Program-made: the position numbers and the translations under genes
Assembly: GCA_023442465.1 (NCBI GenBank)
Contig: JAEZZQ010000050.1
Span: 124,001 to 188,000 of the forward strand
DNA: 64,000 nt
Direction of reading: 5' to 3'
Source: Bacillota bacterium
GTDB taxonomy: Bacteria; Bacillota; Clostridia; Lachnospirales; Lachnospiraceae
Part shown: one piece after another, positions 25,257-33,918 of the stretch
Numbering within the stretch: the stretch's first letter is position 1
How the letters are laid out: the number at the start of each line of letters is the position of its first letter
Notes under the pieces: model-generated
What the model saw: only the letters and a program-made list of their open reading frames with translations
Databases searched by the model: none
What the model was told of the DNA's origin: nothing

Positions 25257-26723
25257 ATGCTTTATATAGGAATAGATTTGGGAACCTCTGCCGTTAAGCT
25301 TCTGCTTATGTCAGAGGATGGAAAAATAGAAAATATCGTATCCAAAGAATACCCCCTTTTCTTCCCGCATCCGGGCTGGTCTGAACAGAATCCCGAGGAT
25401 TGGTGGACCGCGGTTGTGGAAGGATTGAAAGAGCTGACCGTCTCCTGCGACAGGTCGCAGGTGGCGGGAATCAGCTTCGGAGGGCAGATGCACGGTCTCG
25501 TTATTTTAGATGAGAAGGACGAGGTCATCCGCCCTGCGATTCTTTGGAATGACGGAAGGACGACGAAAGAGACGGATTATCTGAATCAGGTAATTGGCAA
25601 GGATAAGCTTTCCAAGTATACGGCGAATATCGCGTTTACCGGCTTTACGGCGCCGAAGGTTCTCTGGGTCAAGGAAAACGAACCGGACAATTTTGCCAGA
25701 ATAAAGAAAATCATGCTGCCCAAGGACTACATTGCATACAAGCTTTCCGGTACGTTCTGCACGGACGTATCCGACGCTTCCGGTATGCTGCTCTTCGATG
25801 TGGAGCATAAATGCTGGTCTGAGGAAATGATGGAAATCTGCGGAGTGACAAAAGAGCAGTTAGCCGGTATCTATGAAAGTGCGGATGTCGTAGGAACATT
25901 AAAAGCCGATGTGGCGAAGGAGCTGGCGCTTCCTAAGACGGTGAAGGTCATCGCAGGTGCCGGAGACAATGCTGCTGCTGCAGTGGGTACGGGCACAGTA
26001 GGGGATGGGATGTGCAACATTTCCCTCGGAACGTCGGGTACGATATTTATCTCCAGCAATCAGTTCGGCGTAGATAAGAACAATGCGTTGCATGCATTTG
26101 CTCATGCGGACGGCTATTACCATCTGATGGGATGTATGCTCAGTGCGGCTTCCTGCAACAAATGGTGGATGGATGATATCGTAGGAGAGCATGATTATGC
26201 GAAGGAGCAGTCGGCGATTACGAAGCTGGGAGAGAATAACGTATATTTCCTGCCTTACTTAATGGGCGAGCGTTCTCCGCTCAATGATCCTTATGCGCGA
26301 GGAACCTTTATCGGACTTACCATGGACACGACCCGGGCGGATATGACCCAGGCGGTATTGGAAGGAGTTGCTTTTGCTATTCGCGATTCTTTCGAAGTAG
26401 CACGTTCTCTCGGAATCAATATCGAGCGCTCCAAGATCTGCGGAGGAGGAGCGAAGAGTCCTCTCTGGCGTAAGATTATCGCTAACGTACTGAATATTAA
26501 GATTGACAGAATAGAGAGCGAGGAAGGGCCGGGATACGGAGGAGCTATGCTGGCGGCAGTAGGCTGCGGAGAATACGCGACAGTCGAGGAAGCGGCAGCA
26601 AAGCTTGTGAAGATTGTGGACACGATAGAGCCGGAACCGGAGATTGCAGAGAAGTACGAGGAAAAATACCGTAAATTTGCAAAAATATATCCGACGGTAA
26701 AGGAATTGTTCCGTCAGATATAA
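25257..26723 (+). CDS. xylB: Xylulokinase (FGGY family)
   Basis: Cytoplasmic sugar kinase (488 residues) phosphorylating a ketopentose, normally D-xylulose to xylulose 5-phosphate. Marks: GIDLGTSAVKLLLM with the first ATP loop, HPGWSEQNPEDWW, GISFGGQMHGLV, ILWNDGRT with the catalytic Asp, and the ATPase loop ICGGGAKSPLWRKI. ATG 25257 follows AGGAGG. Since the isomerase upstream is FucI-like rather than XylA, the true ketose may differ from xylulose, for example D-ribulose. Confidence 0.88.
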   Translation: MLYIGIDLGTSAVKLLLMSEDGKIENIVSKEYPLFFPHPGWSEQNPEDWWTAVVEGLKELTVSCDRSQVAGISFGGQMHGLVILDEKDEVIRPAILWNDGRTTKETDYLNQVIGKDKLSKYTANIAFTGFTAPKVLWVKENEPDNFARIKKIMLPKDYIAYKLSGTFCTDVSDASGMLLFDVEHKCWSEEMMEICGVTKEQLAGIYESADVVGTLKADVAKELALPKTVKVIAGAGDNAAAAVGTGTVGDGMCNISLGTSGTIFISSNQFGVDKNNALHAFAHADGYYHLMGCMLSAASCNKWWMDDIVGEHDYAKEQSAITKLGENNVYFLPYLMGERSPLNDPYARGTFIGLTMDTTRADMTQAVLEGVAFAIRDSFEVARSLGINIERSKICGGGAKSPLWRKIIANVLNIKIDRIESEEGPGYGGAMLAAVGCGEYATVEEAAAKLVKIVDTIEPEPEIAEKYEEKYRKFAKIYPTVKELFRQI

Positions 26724-26790
26724 GAGTATAGTACATAAGAACAATGAGCAGTGCGCCCGGCGAATTGCTCCCATATTCAATAAATAATAT

Positions 26791-26835
26791 TCCGGGGATT
26801 AGAACACTTTCGTTTCTAGTCCCCGGAGTTTTTGT
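26791..26835. terminator. Terminator after xylB
   Basis: TCCGGGGATTAGAA pairs with TTCTAGTCCCCGGA around CACTTTCG, followed by GTTTTTGTTT. It ends the sugar operon and can also stop the convergent aroC transcript. Confidence 0.85.
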
Positions 26836-26850
26836 TTAAGGATTTTTTTT

Positions 26851-26893
26851 GGAACAAAAGTGTGCTTCACCCACTTTCCTATTACATAAAAAA
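26851..26893 (-). repeat. Dispersed hairpin element, copy F (deleted middle)
   Basis: On the minus strand: TTTTTTATGTAATAGGAAAG (left arm of module 1) is joined directly to GGTGAAGCACAC-TTTTGTTCC (right end of module 2). The TAA of aroC lies inside the left arm, so the element supplies the gene's stop codon. Confidence 0.8.
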
Positions 26894-27982
26894 GCGAATC
26901 ACATCATCCATTTGGGATGTCATACTGGAAAAGAGCATATCTGTAATAGTCAGTGCTGCCATAGATTCAACAACTACCACAGCCCTCGGAACAATCACAG
27001 GATCATGGCGTCCTTTTATGTTTATGGAAATGTTTTCTTTGTTTTTGTTCACGGTCTGTTGGGTGGCGGCAATGGAGGGAGTAGGTTTTACAGCAGCCCG
27101 GAATACAATATCACAGCCGTCGCTCATTCCTCCTGTGATACCTCCGGCATGATTGGTGACTTTCTTAATACTTCCCTGTTCATCGGCCTGATAGCTGTCA
27201 TTATTTGATAAGCCGGTGGCGGTGGAAACTAAAAAGCCGTCACCGATTTCAAAGCCTTTTACGGCACCGATAGAAAGAACAGCTTTTCCCAGATTGGCGT
27301 TCAGCTTTTCGAATACCGGATCGCCTATACCGGCCGGCATGCCATGAATAACACATTCGATAATACCGCCGGAAGAATTCTTCTCCGTCATACATTCCTC
27401 CAGATACTTGGCAGCCTTTTCGGCAGCGGCCATATCCGGCATGTAAAGGGGATTGCGCATGATGGCATCCCTGTCAAAATTGTCTCTGTCAATGGAGACG
27501 GGACCGATAGACAATGTGTAGGAGGACAAGGTAATACCCAGCTGCTTTAAGATATTGCAAGCAATGGCTCCGGCTGCTACACGTCCGACTGTTTCGCGTC
27601 CTGAGGAACGGCCTCCGCCCCGGTAGTCCCGAAAGCCGTATTTTGTATCGTAATTGAGGTCCGCATGCCCCGGGCGGTAATACTCGGCAATCTCATTGTA
27701 ATCGGCAGTATGCTGATCCTTATTATAGACAATGAGTGAAATGGAAGTCCCTGTAGTCTTTCCTTCAAAGACCCCCGACAGAATTTCTACGGTGTCGGAT
27801 TCCCCCCGCTTTGTGGTGTATCTGGATTGTCCTGGTTTTCTTCTGTCAAGATATACCTGGATATCTTCTTCCGAAAGAGAAAGACCGGCAGGACAGCCGT
27901 CAACAATAACACCCAGACCTTTGCCGTGTGATTCCCCCCAGGTAGTTATTTTAAATATATTGCCAAATGATGAACCAAACAT
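26882..27982 (-). CDS. aroC: Chorismate synthase
   Basis: Flavin-dependent last enzyme of the shikimate pathway (366 residues), forming chorismate from EPSP. Marks: SFGNIFKITTWGESHG at the N-terminus, RRKPGQSRYTTKRGE, YYRPGHADLNYDTKYG, YRGGGRSSGRET and the C-terminal MSDGCDIVFRAAVKPT. Convergent with the xylulokinase operon and divergent from the PTS regulator. The last residues and stop codon come from a repeat element. AAAGGAGAT precedes the ATG on the minus strand. Confidence 0.97.
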   Translation of the reverse strand: MFGSSFGNIFKITTWGESHGKGLGVIVDGCPAGLSLSEEDIQVYLDRRKPGQSRYTTKRGESDTVEILSGVFEGKTTGTSISLIVYNKDQHTADYNEIAEYYRPGHADLNYDTKYGFRDYRGGGRSSGRETVGRVAAGAIACNILKQLGITLSSYTLSIGPVSIDRDNFDRDAIMRNPLYMPDMAAAEKAAKYLEECMTEKNSSGGIIECVIHGMPAGIGDPVFEKLNANLGKAVLSIGAVKGFEIGDGFLVSTATGLSNNDSYQADEQGSIKKVTNHAGGITGGMSDGCDIVFRAAVKPTPSIAATQQTVNKNKENISINIKGRHDPVIVPRAVVVVESMAALTITDMLFSSMTSQMDDVIRFFM

Positions 27983-28017
27983 AAAACATCTCCTTTGTAT
28001 TATATATTATACACTAA

Positions 28018-28041
28018 AACTTCTCTAACCTTAGGGAAGTT
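28018..28041. promoter_or_regulatory. 24-bp near-palindrome between aroC and the PTS regulator
   Basis: AACTTCTCTAA at 28018-28028 and TTAGGGAAGTT at 28031-28041 are complementary with one G-T pair and a two-base centre. It lies just upstream of the aroC -10 (TATAAT on the minus strand) and about ten bases before the PTS regulator's -35, so it looks like an operator. Confidence 0.55.
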
Positions 28042-28050
28042 GTTTGGTAT

Positions 28051-28078
28051 TTTGCCCTAATATTTTTATTGATATAAT
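28051..28078 (+). promoter_or_regulatory. Probable promoter of the PTS operon
   Basis: TTTGCC at 28051-28056 and TATAAT at 28073-28078 with 16 bases between them. It precedes the first gene of a run of twelve closely spaced genes. Confidence 0.5.
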
Positions 28079-28129
28079 GCCAATATAGTAATAATAAACA
28101 ACTCTATTTAAATTAAGAGGTTAAGATAA

Positions 28130-29608
28130 ATGAATAATTTAAGTAAAAGAGAAGTGGATTTTATTTACTTGCTTCTCGGAGAAAGTGAATATCAGCCTAT
28201 TTCATATTATGCTAAAAAATTGAATGTTTCAACTAAAACATTGCAGTCAGATTTAAAAAATATAAGAAATTATGTGAAAAAGTATGAAATAAAAATAGAT
28301 GCAAGGCCGGGCAGGGGCCTTTTGACTTGTGCGAAAAAAGAAGACAGCGAAAAATTATTGAATGAAATAAGCTTGAAGATACCAAAGGCGGGAGAAGAAT
28401 CATCTACGGAAAGAAGAGAATTGATTTTAAAAGAAATGCTTCTCAAAACGAATGAGATGACCTCCATACAAAAGCTTTCCGACTTGTATTATGTAGGAAA
28501 AACCAGCATTGTCAATGACATGAAATATATAGAGGAATGGATTCAAAAATACAATCTCACTTTTAAGAAGACAAAAGAGGGTACTTGTATTAACGGGAGC
28601 GAAACAGATATCAGGAAAGCGATTGCCGGTATTGCCATCCGCGAAAATACAAGAAATGGCCTGCTTGAATTATTCCAAAAGGAGGATATCGACTTTATAG
28701 AAAAGCTCCTTTCCGATATCGGGAAAAAGAATTTGGATATCAGTGATATATATTACGCGAATTTGCTGACACACATTTTGATCTGTATTAAAAGGGTCAG
28801 GGAAAATATTCATATTGAAGACAGCGAAGAAAGCAGGATGATTCATGTCCACACACTGGAACAGTATGGAAAGGCGAGAGAAATAGCGGAGAAAATCAAT
28901 GAGCACTATAACATTCAGATAGGGGCAGGAGAAACCTATTATATTTACCAGTATCTCATTTCTTCCGGTTTCGAAGGAAGAGGGATGCAGGAAGGCAGGG
29001 AACGGGGAAATGACGATAAGTGTACGGAATTTGCCAGTAAATTGACCAAACGCCTGTCAGAGAAGTTTGGAATACGTTTTGAACAAGATACTGATATGAT
29101 GCAAGGTCTAATCCTTCATATAAGGCCGATGTTAAACCGACTGGAATACAACATACAGATACAGAACCTGCTGAAGGAAGAAATAGGCAGGCAATATCCC
29201 CGGATGGTTGCACAATGCAGTGAGGTACTGAAAGAGCTGGCAAAGGAATATGGTTTGCCTGAAATCAGCAGGGACGAAGTGGTCAATATAGCCATTTACT
29301 TTCAGACTATGCTGGAAAAAAAGACAATGAGAAAAAAGGTGCTTGTAGTCTGTCACAGCGGATATGGCACATCGCAGCTACTGGCGGCTAAATTAAAAAA
29401 TGAGTTTGCTTTTATGCAGATTGTAGATGTTGTTTCAGGCAGAAAAGTGAAAGATATGGACTTGACAGGCATCGATTATATCATAGCGACCGTGCCGATC
29501 GAAAGGGACGATGTACCTTATATTATAGTTTCTTCATTGCTGTCGGAACAGGATATTAAAGCGATCAGAACCAGTTTCATGAATAGGGAGCAAAATGAGG
29601 GGGAATAG
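28130..29608 (+). CDS. PRD-containing PTS-controlled transcriptional regulator (MtlR/ManR-like)
   Basis: Regulator of 492 residues. N-terminal helix-turn-helix domains (about 1-170; SYYAKKLNVSTKTLQSDLKN and YYVGKTSIVNDMKYIEEW), then PRD1 (about 185-285) and PRD2 (about 305-400), then an EIIB-like domain with phosphoacceptor C408 in VVCHSGYGTS. PRDs are phosphorylated by HPr and EII proteins to set activity. The first His of each PRD is present (LLTHILICI, GLILHIRP), but the second position is Gln/Tyr in PRD1 and Tyr in PRD2 (NIAIYFQ). It lacks a linked EIIA domain, which is encoded separately next door. Presumably controls the downstream PTS operon. Confidence 0.9.
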   Translation: MNNLSKREVDFIYLLLGESEYQPISYYAKKLNVSTKTLQSDLKNIRNYVKKYEIKIDARPGRGLLTCAKKEDSEKLLNEISLKIPKAGEESSTERRELILKEMLLKTNEMTSIQKLSDLYYVGKTSIVNDMKYIEEWIQKYNLTFKKTKEGTCINGSETDIRKAIAGIAIRENTRNGLLELFQKEDIDFIEKLLSDIGKKNLDISDIYYANLLTHILICIKRVRENIHIEDSEESRMIHVHTLEQYGKAREIAEKINEHYNIQIGAGETYYIYQYLISSGFEGRGMQEGRERGNDDKCTEFASKLTKRLSEKFGIRFEQDTDMMQGLILHIRPMLNRLEYNIQIQNLLKEEIGRQYPRMVAQCSEVLKELAKEYGLPEISRDEVVNIAIYFQTMLEKKTMRKKVLVVCHSGYGTSQLLAAKLKNEFAFMQIVDVVSGRKVKDMDLTGIDYIIATVPIERDDVPYIIVSSLLSEQDIKAIRTSFMNREQNEGE

Positions 29609-29616
29609 GGCGGCAT

Positions 29617-30099
29617 ATGGATATACGAGAAATTTTATTGGAAGAAAATATACAATTGAACTCAGATGCTGACACGAAAGAACAGACGCTGAAGATAATG
29701 GCAGAAATGCTCTTTCGAAGCGGAAAGATTGAAAATCCAGATATATTTTTACGCGATGTATGGGAACGGGAAAAGATGGGATTTACCGGGGCAGGCAATA
29801 AAATAGCAATTCCCCACGGAATATCTTTGCAGGTGAAAAAAGTGGCAGTCTCTATTATAAGGACCAAAAGAGATATTTTCTGGGAAGCAGAGCAGGAGGA
29901 TATTCCCAAAGAAGCAAAACTGGTACGGTTTATAGTTCTTTTTGCAGTTCCCGAGAAACCGCCTAAGTCTGGAGAAATTAAGTATATAGAAGCTTTGAAG
30001 GCTGTTTGCCGGAAGCTGGCAGACCGTCAGGCCACAGAAGGATTGCTGAGAGCACAGACAGCATCGCAGATAATCGAAATCATAAATAGTGATAAATAA
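29617..30099 (+). CDS. PTS EIIA, fructose/mannitol type, probably regulatory
   Basis: Protein of 160 residues of the PTS_EIIA_2 family, with phosphoacceptor H67 in KIAIPHGIS and the FTGAGNKIAIPH surround. MtlR-type regulators often carry this domain fused at their C-terminus; here it follows the regulator after eight bases as a separate protein. The permease downstream is mannose-type and has its own EIIA, so this one more likely signals to the PRD regulator than carries sugar flux. That role is inference. Confidence 0.88.
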   Translation: MDIREILLEENIQLNSDADTKEQTLKIMAEMLFRSGKIENPDIFLRDVWEREKMGFTGAGNKIAIPHGISLQVKKVAVSIIRTKRDIFWEAEQEDIPKEAKLVRFIVLFAVPEKPPKSGEIKYIEALKAVCRKLADRQATEGLLRAQTASQIIEIINSDK

Positions 30100-30124
30100 T
30101 AGAAACATACAGAAAGGAGAAGGA

Positions 30125-30532
30125 ATGGTTGAAGTAATTGTAGTATCACATGGCAGCTATGCGAAATCGCTGGTAGAAAGCAGTGAACTTATCATGGGTG
30201 AACAGGAACAAGTGCATGCTTTTGGTTTTTTTCTGGGAGAAAATGTGGAAGAATTGCGGGAAAAGGTAGAACAGAAAATCAAGGAAATCAGAGAGGAGGA
30301 TCAAAATAAGGAAATTTTGATTTTGACGGATATGAGGTCCGGAAGTCCTTTCAATGCAGTAACCCTGCTTATGCAAAATTATCGTTTTTATCATATCGCA
30401 GGAATAAATCTTCCGATTTTTCTTGAAATTCTGGGAACGAGAGAGTTTCAAAAAGCACAGGAATTGAAAGATATGGCAATGTCCATTGGCAGAGACACCA
30501 TTGTGGATGTGAATAAAATGATGGAGGATTAG
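30125..30532 (+). CDS. PTS EIIA, mannose/sorbose type
   Basis: Cytoplasmic phosphocarrier of 135 residues of the EIIA-Man family; H9 in VIVVSHGSYA is the phosphorylated residue, and FFLGENVEELREKVE is the typical second block. It takes phosphate from HPr and passes it to EIIB. ATG 30125 follows AAAGGAGAAGG; the frame is open from 30089, but that start lies inside the end of the preceding gene. Confidence 0.9.
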   Translation: MVEVIVVSHGSYAKSLVESSELIMGEQEQVHAFGFFLGENVEELREKVEQKIKEIREEDQNKEILILTDMRSGSPFNAVTLLMQNYRFYHIAGINLPIFLEILGTREFQKAQELKDMAMSIGRDTIVDVNKMMED

Positions 30533-30555
30533 TGTGAAAAGGAAGGGGTATTAAG

Positions 30556-31038
30556 ATGAAAAATATCGTGCTTTGCAGAATTGATGACAGGCTCATTCAT
30601 GGACAGGTTGTGACATCCTGGGTCAAACAGACAGGCGGAAATAAAATTATCGTAGTGGATGATGCTCTGACAAAAGATTTATTTATGCAGAAAATATTAA
30701 AAGCAGCAGCGCCTCCTGATGTGAAAGTGGAGGTACTGGGCACGCTCGATGCAACGGATGTTTTAAAGGAAGATGCGATGAACGGGGAAAAAGTTATCAT
30801 TCTTGTGAAAGTACCGCAGATTCTGGAAAATTTAATAAAAGGAGGTGTAGCATTACCTAAAATTATTTTGGGGGGAATGGGAGCCAAAGAAGGAAGGAAA
30901 AAGTTTAACAGGAATGTTTCCGCCAGCAGTGAGGAAGCAGAATCTATGAAAAGAATCATAGAGTCAGGCACCGAAATCCTCTATCAGTTGGTTCCTACGG
31001 AAACCCCTACGGATGTACGTAAACTATTATCGGAATGA
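30556..31038 (+). CDS. PTS EIIB, mannose/sorbose type
   Basis: Cytoplasmic subunit of 160 residues that phosphorylates the incoming sugar. The phosphoacceptor H15 sits in RIDDRLIHGQVVTSW, the hallmark of the family, and GGMGAKEGRKKFNRNV is the conserved interdomain stretch. A separate single-domain EIIB, preceded by EIIA and followed by EIIC and EIID, gives the four-part order of sorbose/fructose-type systems. Confidence 0.93.
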   Translation: MKNIVLCRIDDRLIHGQVVTSWVKQTGGNKIIVVDDALTKDLFMQKILKAAAPPDVKVEVLGTLDATDVLKEDAMNGEKVIILVKVPQILENLIKGGVALPKIILGGMGAKEGRKKFNRNVSASSEEAESMKRIIESGTEILYQLVPTETPTDVRKLLSE

Positions 31039-31094
31039 TTATTATCAAACATGATCATTATCAAGTATGATAAGGGAAAAGGAGAAGGTAGAAT

Positions 31095-31853
31095 ATGAGT
31101 GTATTTCAAGCAATGCTATTGGGAGTTTTGTACTATTTGGGAAATAGTTCTATAGTGGCGGGACCGGTGGGTTATTATACCATTTACAGACCGCTCATCG
31201 GCGGCTTTTTGACAGGACTTGTATTGGGAGATCCTGTAACAGGGGTTATCGTAGGTGCAACCATTAACTTAATGTATATCGGTTTTATATCCGCAGGAGG
31301 TGCCCTGCCTGGAGATATGTGCCTTGCAGGTATTTTGGGTGCGGCGCTTGCTATCACGGGAGGACTTGATACAGAGGCGGCTTTGGCGATCGCGGTTCCG
31401 ATAGGTTTGATCGGCACATTACTTTGGTTCGGAAGGCTGACACTGGATTCCTTCTTCGCGCACTTGGCGGACAAGTATGTGGAAAAAGGAGAATCCGGAA
31501 AAATATGGATTGCCAGCGTGCTGCTGCCACAGTCCATGCTGTTTGTTATGACTGCTGTCCCTTGTTTTCTGGCAGCATATTTTGGGGCAGGATATATTCA
31601 GGGAGCCATTAATGCGCTGGGCGGAACGGTACTGGGAGTGCTGATTATTATCGGAGGTATGATGCCTGCGCTCGGTATTGGTCTGACATTATTATACATA
31701 TTTAAAGGAGAAGCAAGAATATTTTTCTTCGTGGGCTTTTTACTGGCGGTTTATTTTGGACTGAGTATGATCGCTGTCGGTTTCCTGGCACTTTGCAGTG
31801 CAGTTGTTTATACACAGCTTAGAAATGCAAAAGGAGGAGAAGCAAATGTCTGA
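31095..31853 (+). CDS. PTS EIIC, mannose/sorbose type
   Basis: Membrane transport subunit of 252 residues with seven or more hydrophobic segments. The N-terminal VAGPVGYYTIYRPLIGGFLT and GLVLGDPVTGVIVGATINLM blocks are typical of the EIIC-Man/Sor family, which forms the sugar channel with EIID. Its TGA stop overlaps the start of EIID by eight bases. Confidence 0.93.
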   Translation: MSVFQAMLLGVLYYLGNSSIVAGPVGYYTIYRPLIGGFLTGLVLGDPVTGVIVGATINLMYIGFISAGGALPGDMCLAGILGAALAITGGLDTEAALAIAVPIGLIGTLLWFGRLTLDSFFAHLADKYVEKGESGKIWIASVLLPQSMLFVMTAVPCFLAAYFGAGYIQGAINALGGTVLGVLIIIGGMMPALGIGLTLLYIFKGEARIFFFVGFLLAVYFGLSMIAVGFLALCSAVVYTQLRNAKGGEANV

Positions 31854-32709
31854 TATGAATCATAAAGAAACAAAAAAAGAAACGGAAGGTTCTTATATCT
31901 TATTGTCGAATAAAGAAGTGAAACGTTCCTGGATCAACTGGTTGTTTAACAATCAGGCAAATTACAATTACGAGCGAATGATGGGAACAGGTTTCCTTCA
32001 TGCAATGGTTCCGATTGCAAAGAAATTATACAAGGACGATATGGAAAAGCAGCGGGAAATGCTTAGGCGTCATACAGGCTTCTTTAACTGTGAACCTTGC
32101 CTTGGATCGGCGATTGCCGGCCTTACGGTAGCGATGGAGGAGCAAAAGGCTGCCGGAGGAGAAATCGATGGCGAAGCGGTCACTTCCATAAAAACAGGGC
32201 TTATGGGACCTCTATCGGGCATCGGCGACAGTGTTATTCAGGGTGTTATTGTTCCCCTGCTCCTTGCATTTGCCATTGACATGGCAAGCGGAGGAAGCGT
32301 TGTGGCACCTATTGTATATTCGCTTGTCATGATCGCGGTTGTGTTCGGTATTTCTTATACCTTGTTTATGACCGGATATAAAAAGGGAAGCGGCGCTATT
32401 TTAAATATCCTTGAGAACGGTATTGTCAATAAGATCATTGCAGGGGCAAATATCATGGGATGTATGGTGTTGGGAGCTCTTGTAGCAAACTATGTATCCA
32501 TGAGCTGCGGTATCCAGATCCAGCAGACAGCAGATAGTGTATTCAGCGTGCAGGAGCAGCTGTTCGATACCATCATACCGAAATTGCTTCCCCTTCTGCT
32601 GACGCTGGGAAGTTATAAAATGCTGAAAAAAGGCTGGTCATCCGTTAAAGTATTGCTGCTTATCGTTATCATCGGTGTCATTGGCGGCGTAACAGGAATT
32701 TTAGGTTAA
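31846..32709 (+). CDS. PTS EIID, mannose/sorbose type
   Basis: Second membrane subunit of the splinter-group PTS (287 residues). Marks: SWINWLFNNQANYNYERMMG, MLRRHTGFFNCEPCLGSAI, SIKTGLMGPLSGIGDSVIQG and several C-terminal membrane helices. ATG 31846 follows AAAGGAGGAG and overlaps EIIC's end, so the two subunits are made in step. Confidence 0.94.
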   Translation: MSDMNHKETKKETEGSYILLSNKEVKRSWINWLFNNQANYNYERMMGTGFLHAMVPIAKKLYKDDMEKQREMLRRHTGFFNCEPCLGSAIAGLTVAMEEQKAAGGEIDGEAVTSIKTGLMGPLSGIGDSVIQGVIVPLLLAFAIDMASGGSVVAPIVYSLVMIAVVFGISYTLFMTGYKKGSGAILNILENGIVNKIIAGANIMGCMVLGALVANYVSMSCGIQIQQTADSVFSVQEQLFDTIIPKLLPLLLTLGSYKMLKKGWSSVKVLLLIVIIGVIGGVTGILG

Positions 32710-32734
32710 ACAAAAAGACAGGGAGGCATAAAAG

Positions 32735-33874
32735 ATGCAGTATAAAATGTTTAAAACCACGCAATATGTGCTGGGAAATGGAAGTATTGAAAAATTAGGA
32801 GAGTACAGAGACAAAAAGATAGCTTTCGTGGTAGACGAAGGAATCATGCGGGCATTGGAACTTGATAAGCTGATTTTTGACAATATGCTAAAGGAAGCAA
32901 ACTATAAAATAGTATGTAATATGAAGGCAGAACCTCATATGTACATGCTGGAAACTCCTATAAATGAAATACGGAAATTTGAACCTGACGTAATTGTAGG
33001 AATCGGCGGCGGGTCCGTAATGGATACTGCAAAAGCATTATGGCTATTTTATGAACTCCCTGATTACGATTGGGAAAAAGCAACAAAAGCTTACGAGGTG
33101 GAGCCGTTCCCCGGTAAAGCAGAACTTATTGTGGTACCGACAACGAGCGGAACGGGATCTGAAACAACCGGCTGTGCCGTCATAAAAGATGAGCATAAGA
33201 AAAAGCGCATGATTTTGAGCGATGAAATCATTCCTGACCTGGCCATTATGGATTTTGATTTATTAAAAAGTCTTCCTTCCGGAAATATTGTATTTTCGGG
33301 AACGGATGCTCTGGCTCATGCGCTGGAAGCCGGCGTCAGCAAACTGGCGAGTACGATGGTCAGGATGCAGTGTATTCAGGCTGCGGTAACAATTATAAAA
33401 GAACTGCCGAAGTCTGTGCGAGGAGATATGGAGGCCAGAGAAAAAATGCATATGGCTGCGACCATGGCGGGAGCGGGAATCAATAATTCTATTACGGGAA
33501 TGGCGCATGGTATGGATCAGGCGGGAGGGGATTTTGGAAAGCCTCATGGTCTGATGACAGGACTGCTGCTGCCTTATACGATGGAATATCTTATTCCGCA
33601 GCCTGTTTATGAAGAAGTGGCAGATCAGCTTCAGATAACGGGTTCTTCGGAGGAGAAACAAAAGAAGCTGGTAAAAAGAATTTGGGAAATGTATGAGGAA
33701 ATCCAGATGCCTTTGACTTTAAAAGAAACAGGAATTTCCGAGCAGGAATATCTGGATAAGATTCCTTCTTATATAAAGGCAGCCTCTCAGGATGCAAACA
33801 TTATGTTTGCGCCGAAAGAGCTTGCAGAAGAGGAACTCAATAATTTGTACCGTTCCTTTTATTACGGAAAATAG
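32735..33874 (+). CDS. Iron-containing alcohol dehydrogenase
   Basis: NAD(P)-dependent group III dehydrogenase of 379 residues. Marks: VGIGGGSVMDTAKALW (cofactor loop), TTSGTGSETTGCAVI, and the metal site made by the Asp of DLAIMD, the His of DALAHALEA, and the His residues of ITGMAHGMDQ and GKPHGLM. Substrate is unknown; in this operon it could oxidise or reduce a sugar alcohol phosphate or a product aldehyde. It is 25 bases after EIID. Confidence 0.9.
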   Translation: MQYKMFKTTQYVLGNGSIEKLGEYRDKKIAFVVDEGIMRALELDKLIFDNMLKEANYKIVCNMKAEPHMYMLETPINEIRKFEPDVIVGIGGGSVMDTAKALWLFYELPDYDWEKATKAYEVEPFPGKAELIVVPTTSGTGSETTGCAVIKDEHKKKRMILSDEIIPDLAIMDFDLLKSLPSGNIVFSGTDALAHALEAGVSKLASTMVRMQCIQAAVTIIKELPKSVRGDMEAREKMHMAATMAGAGINNSITGMAHGMDQAGGDFGKPHGLMTGLLLPYTMEYLIPQPVYEEVADQLQITGSSEEKQKKLVKRIWEMYEEIQMPLTLKETGISEQEYLDKIPSYIKAASQDANIMFAPKELAEEELNNLYRSFYYGK

Positions 33875-33918
33875 GATCATATTTCATAATACAAAAAAGA
33901 AAAAGGAGATTATATCAT

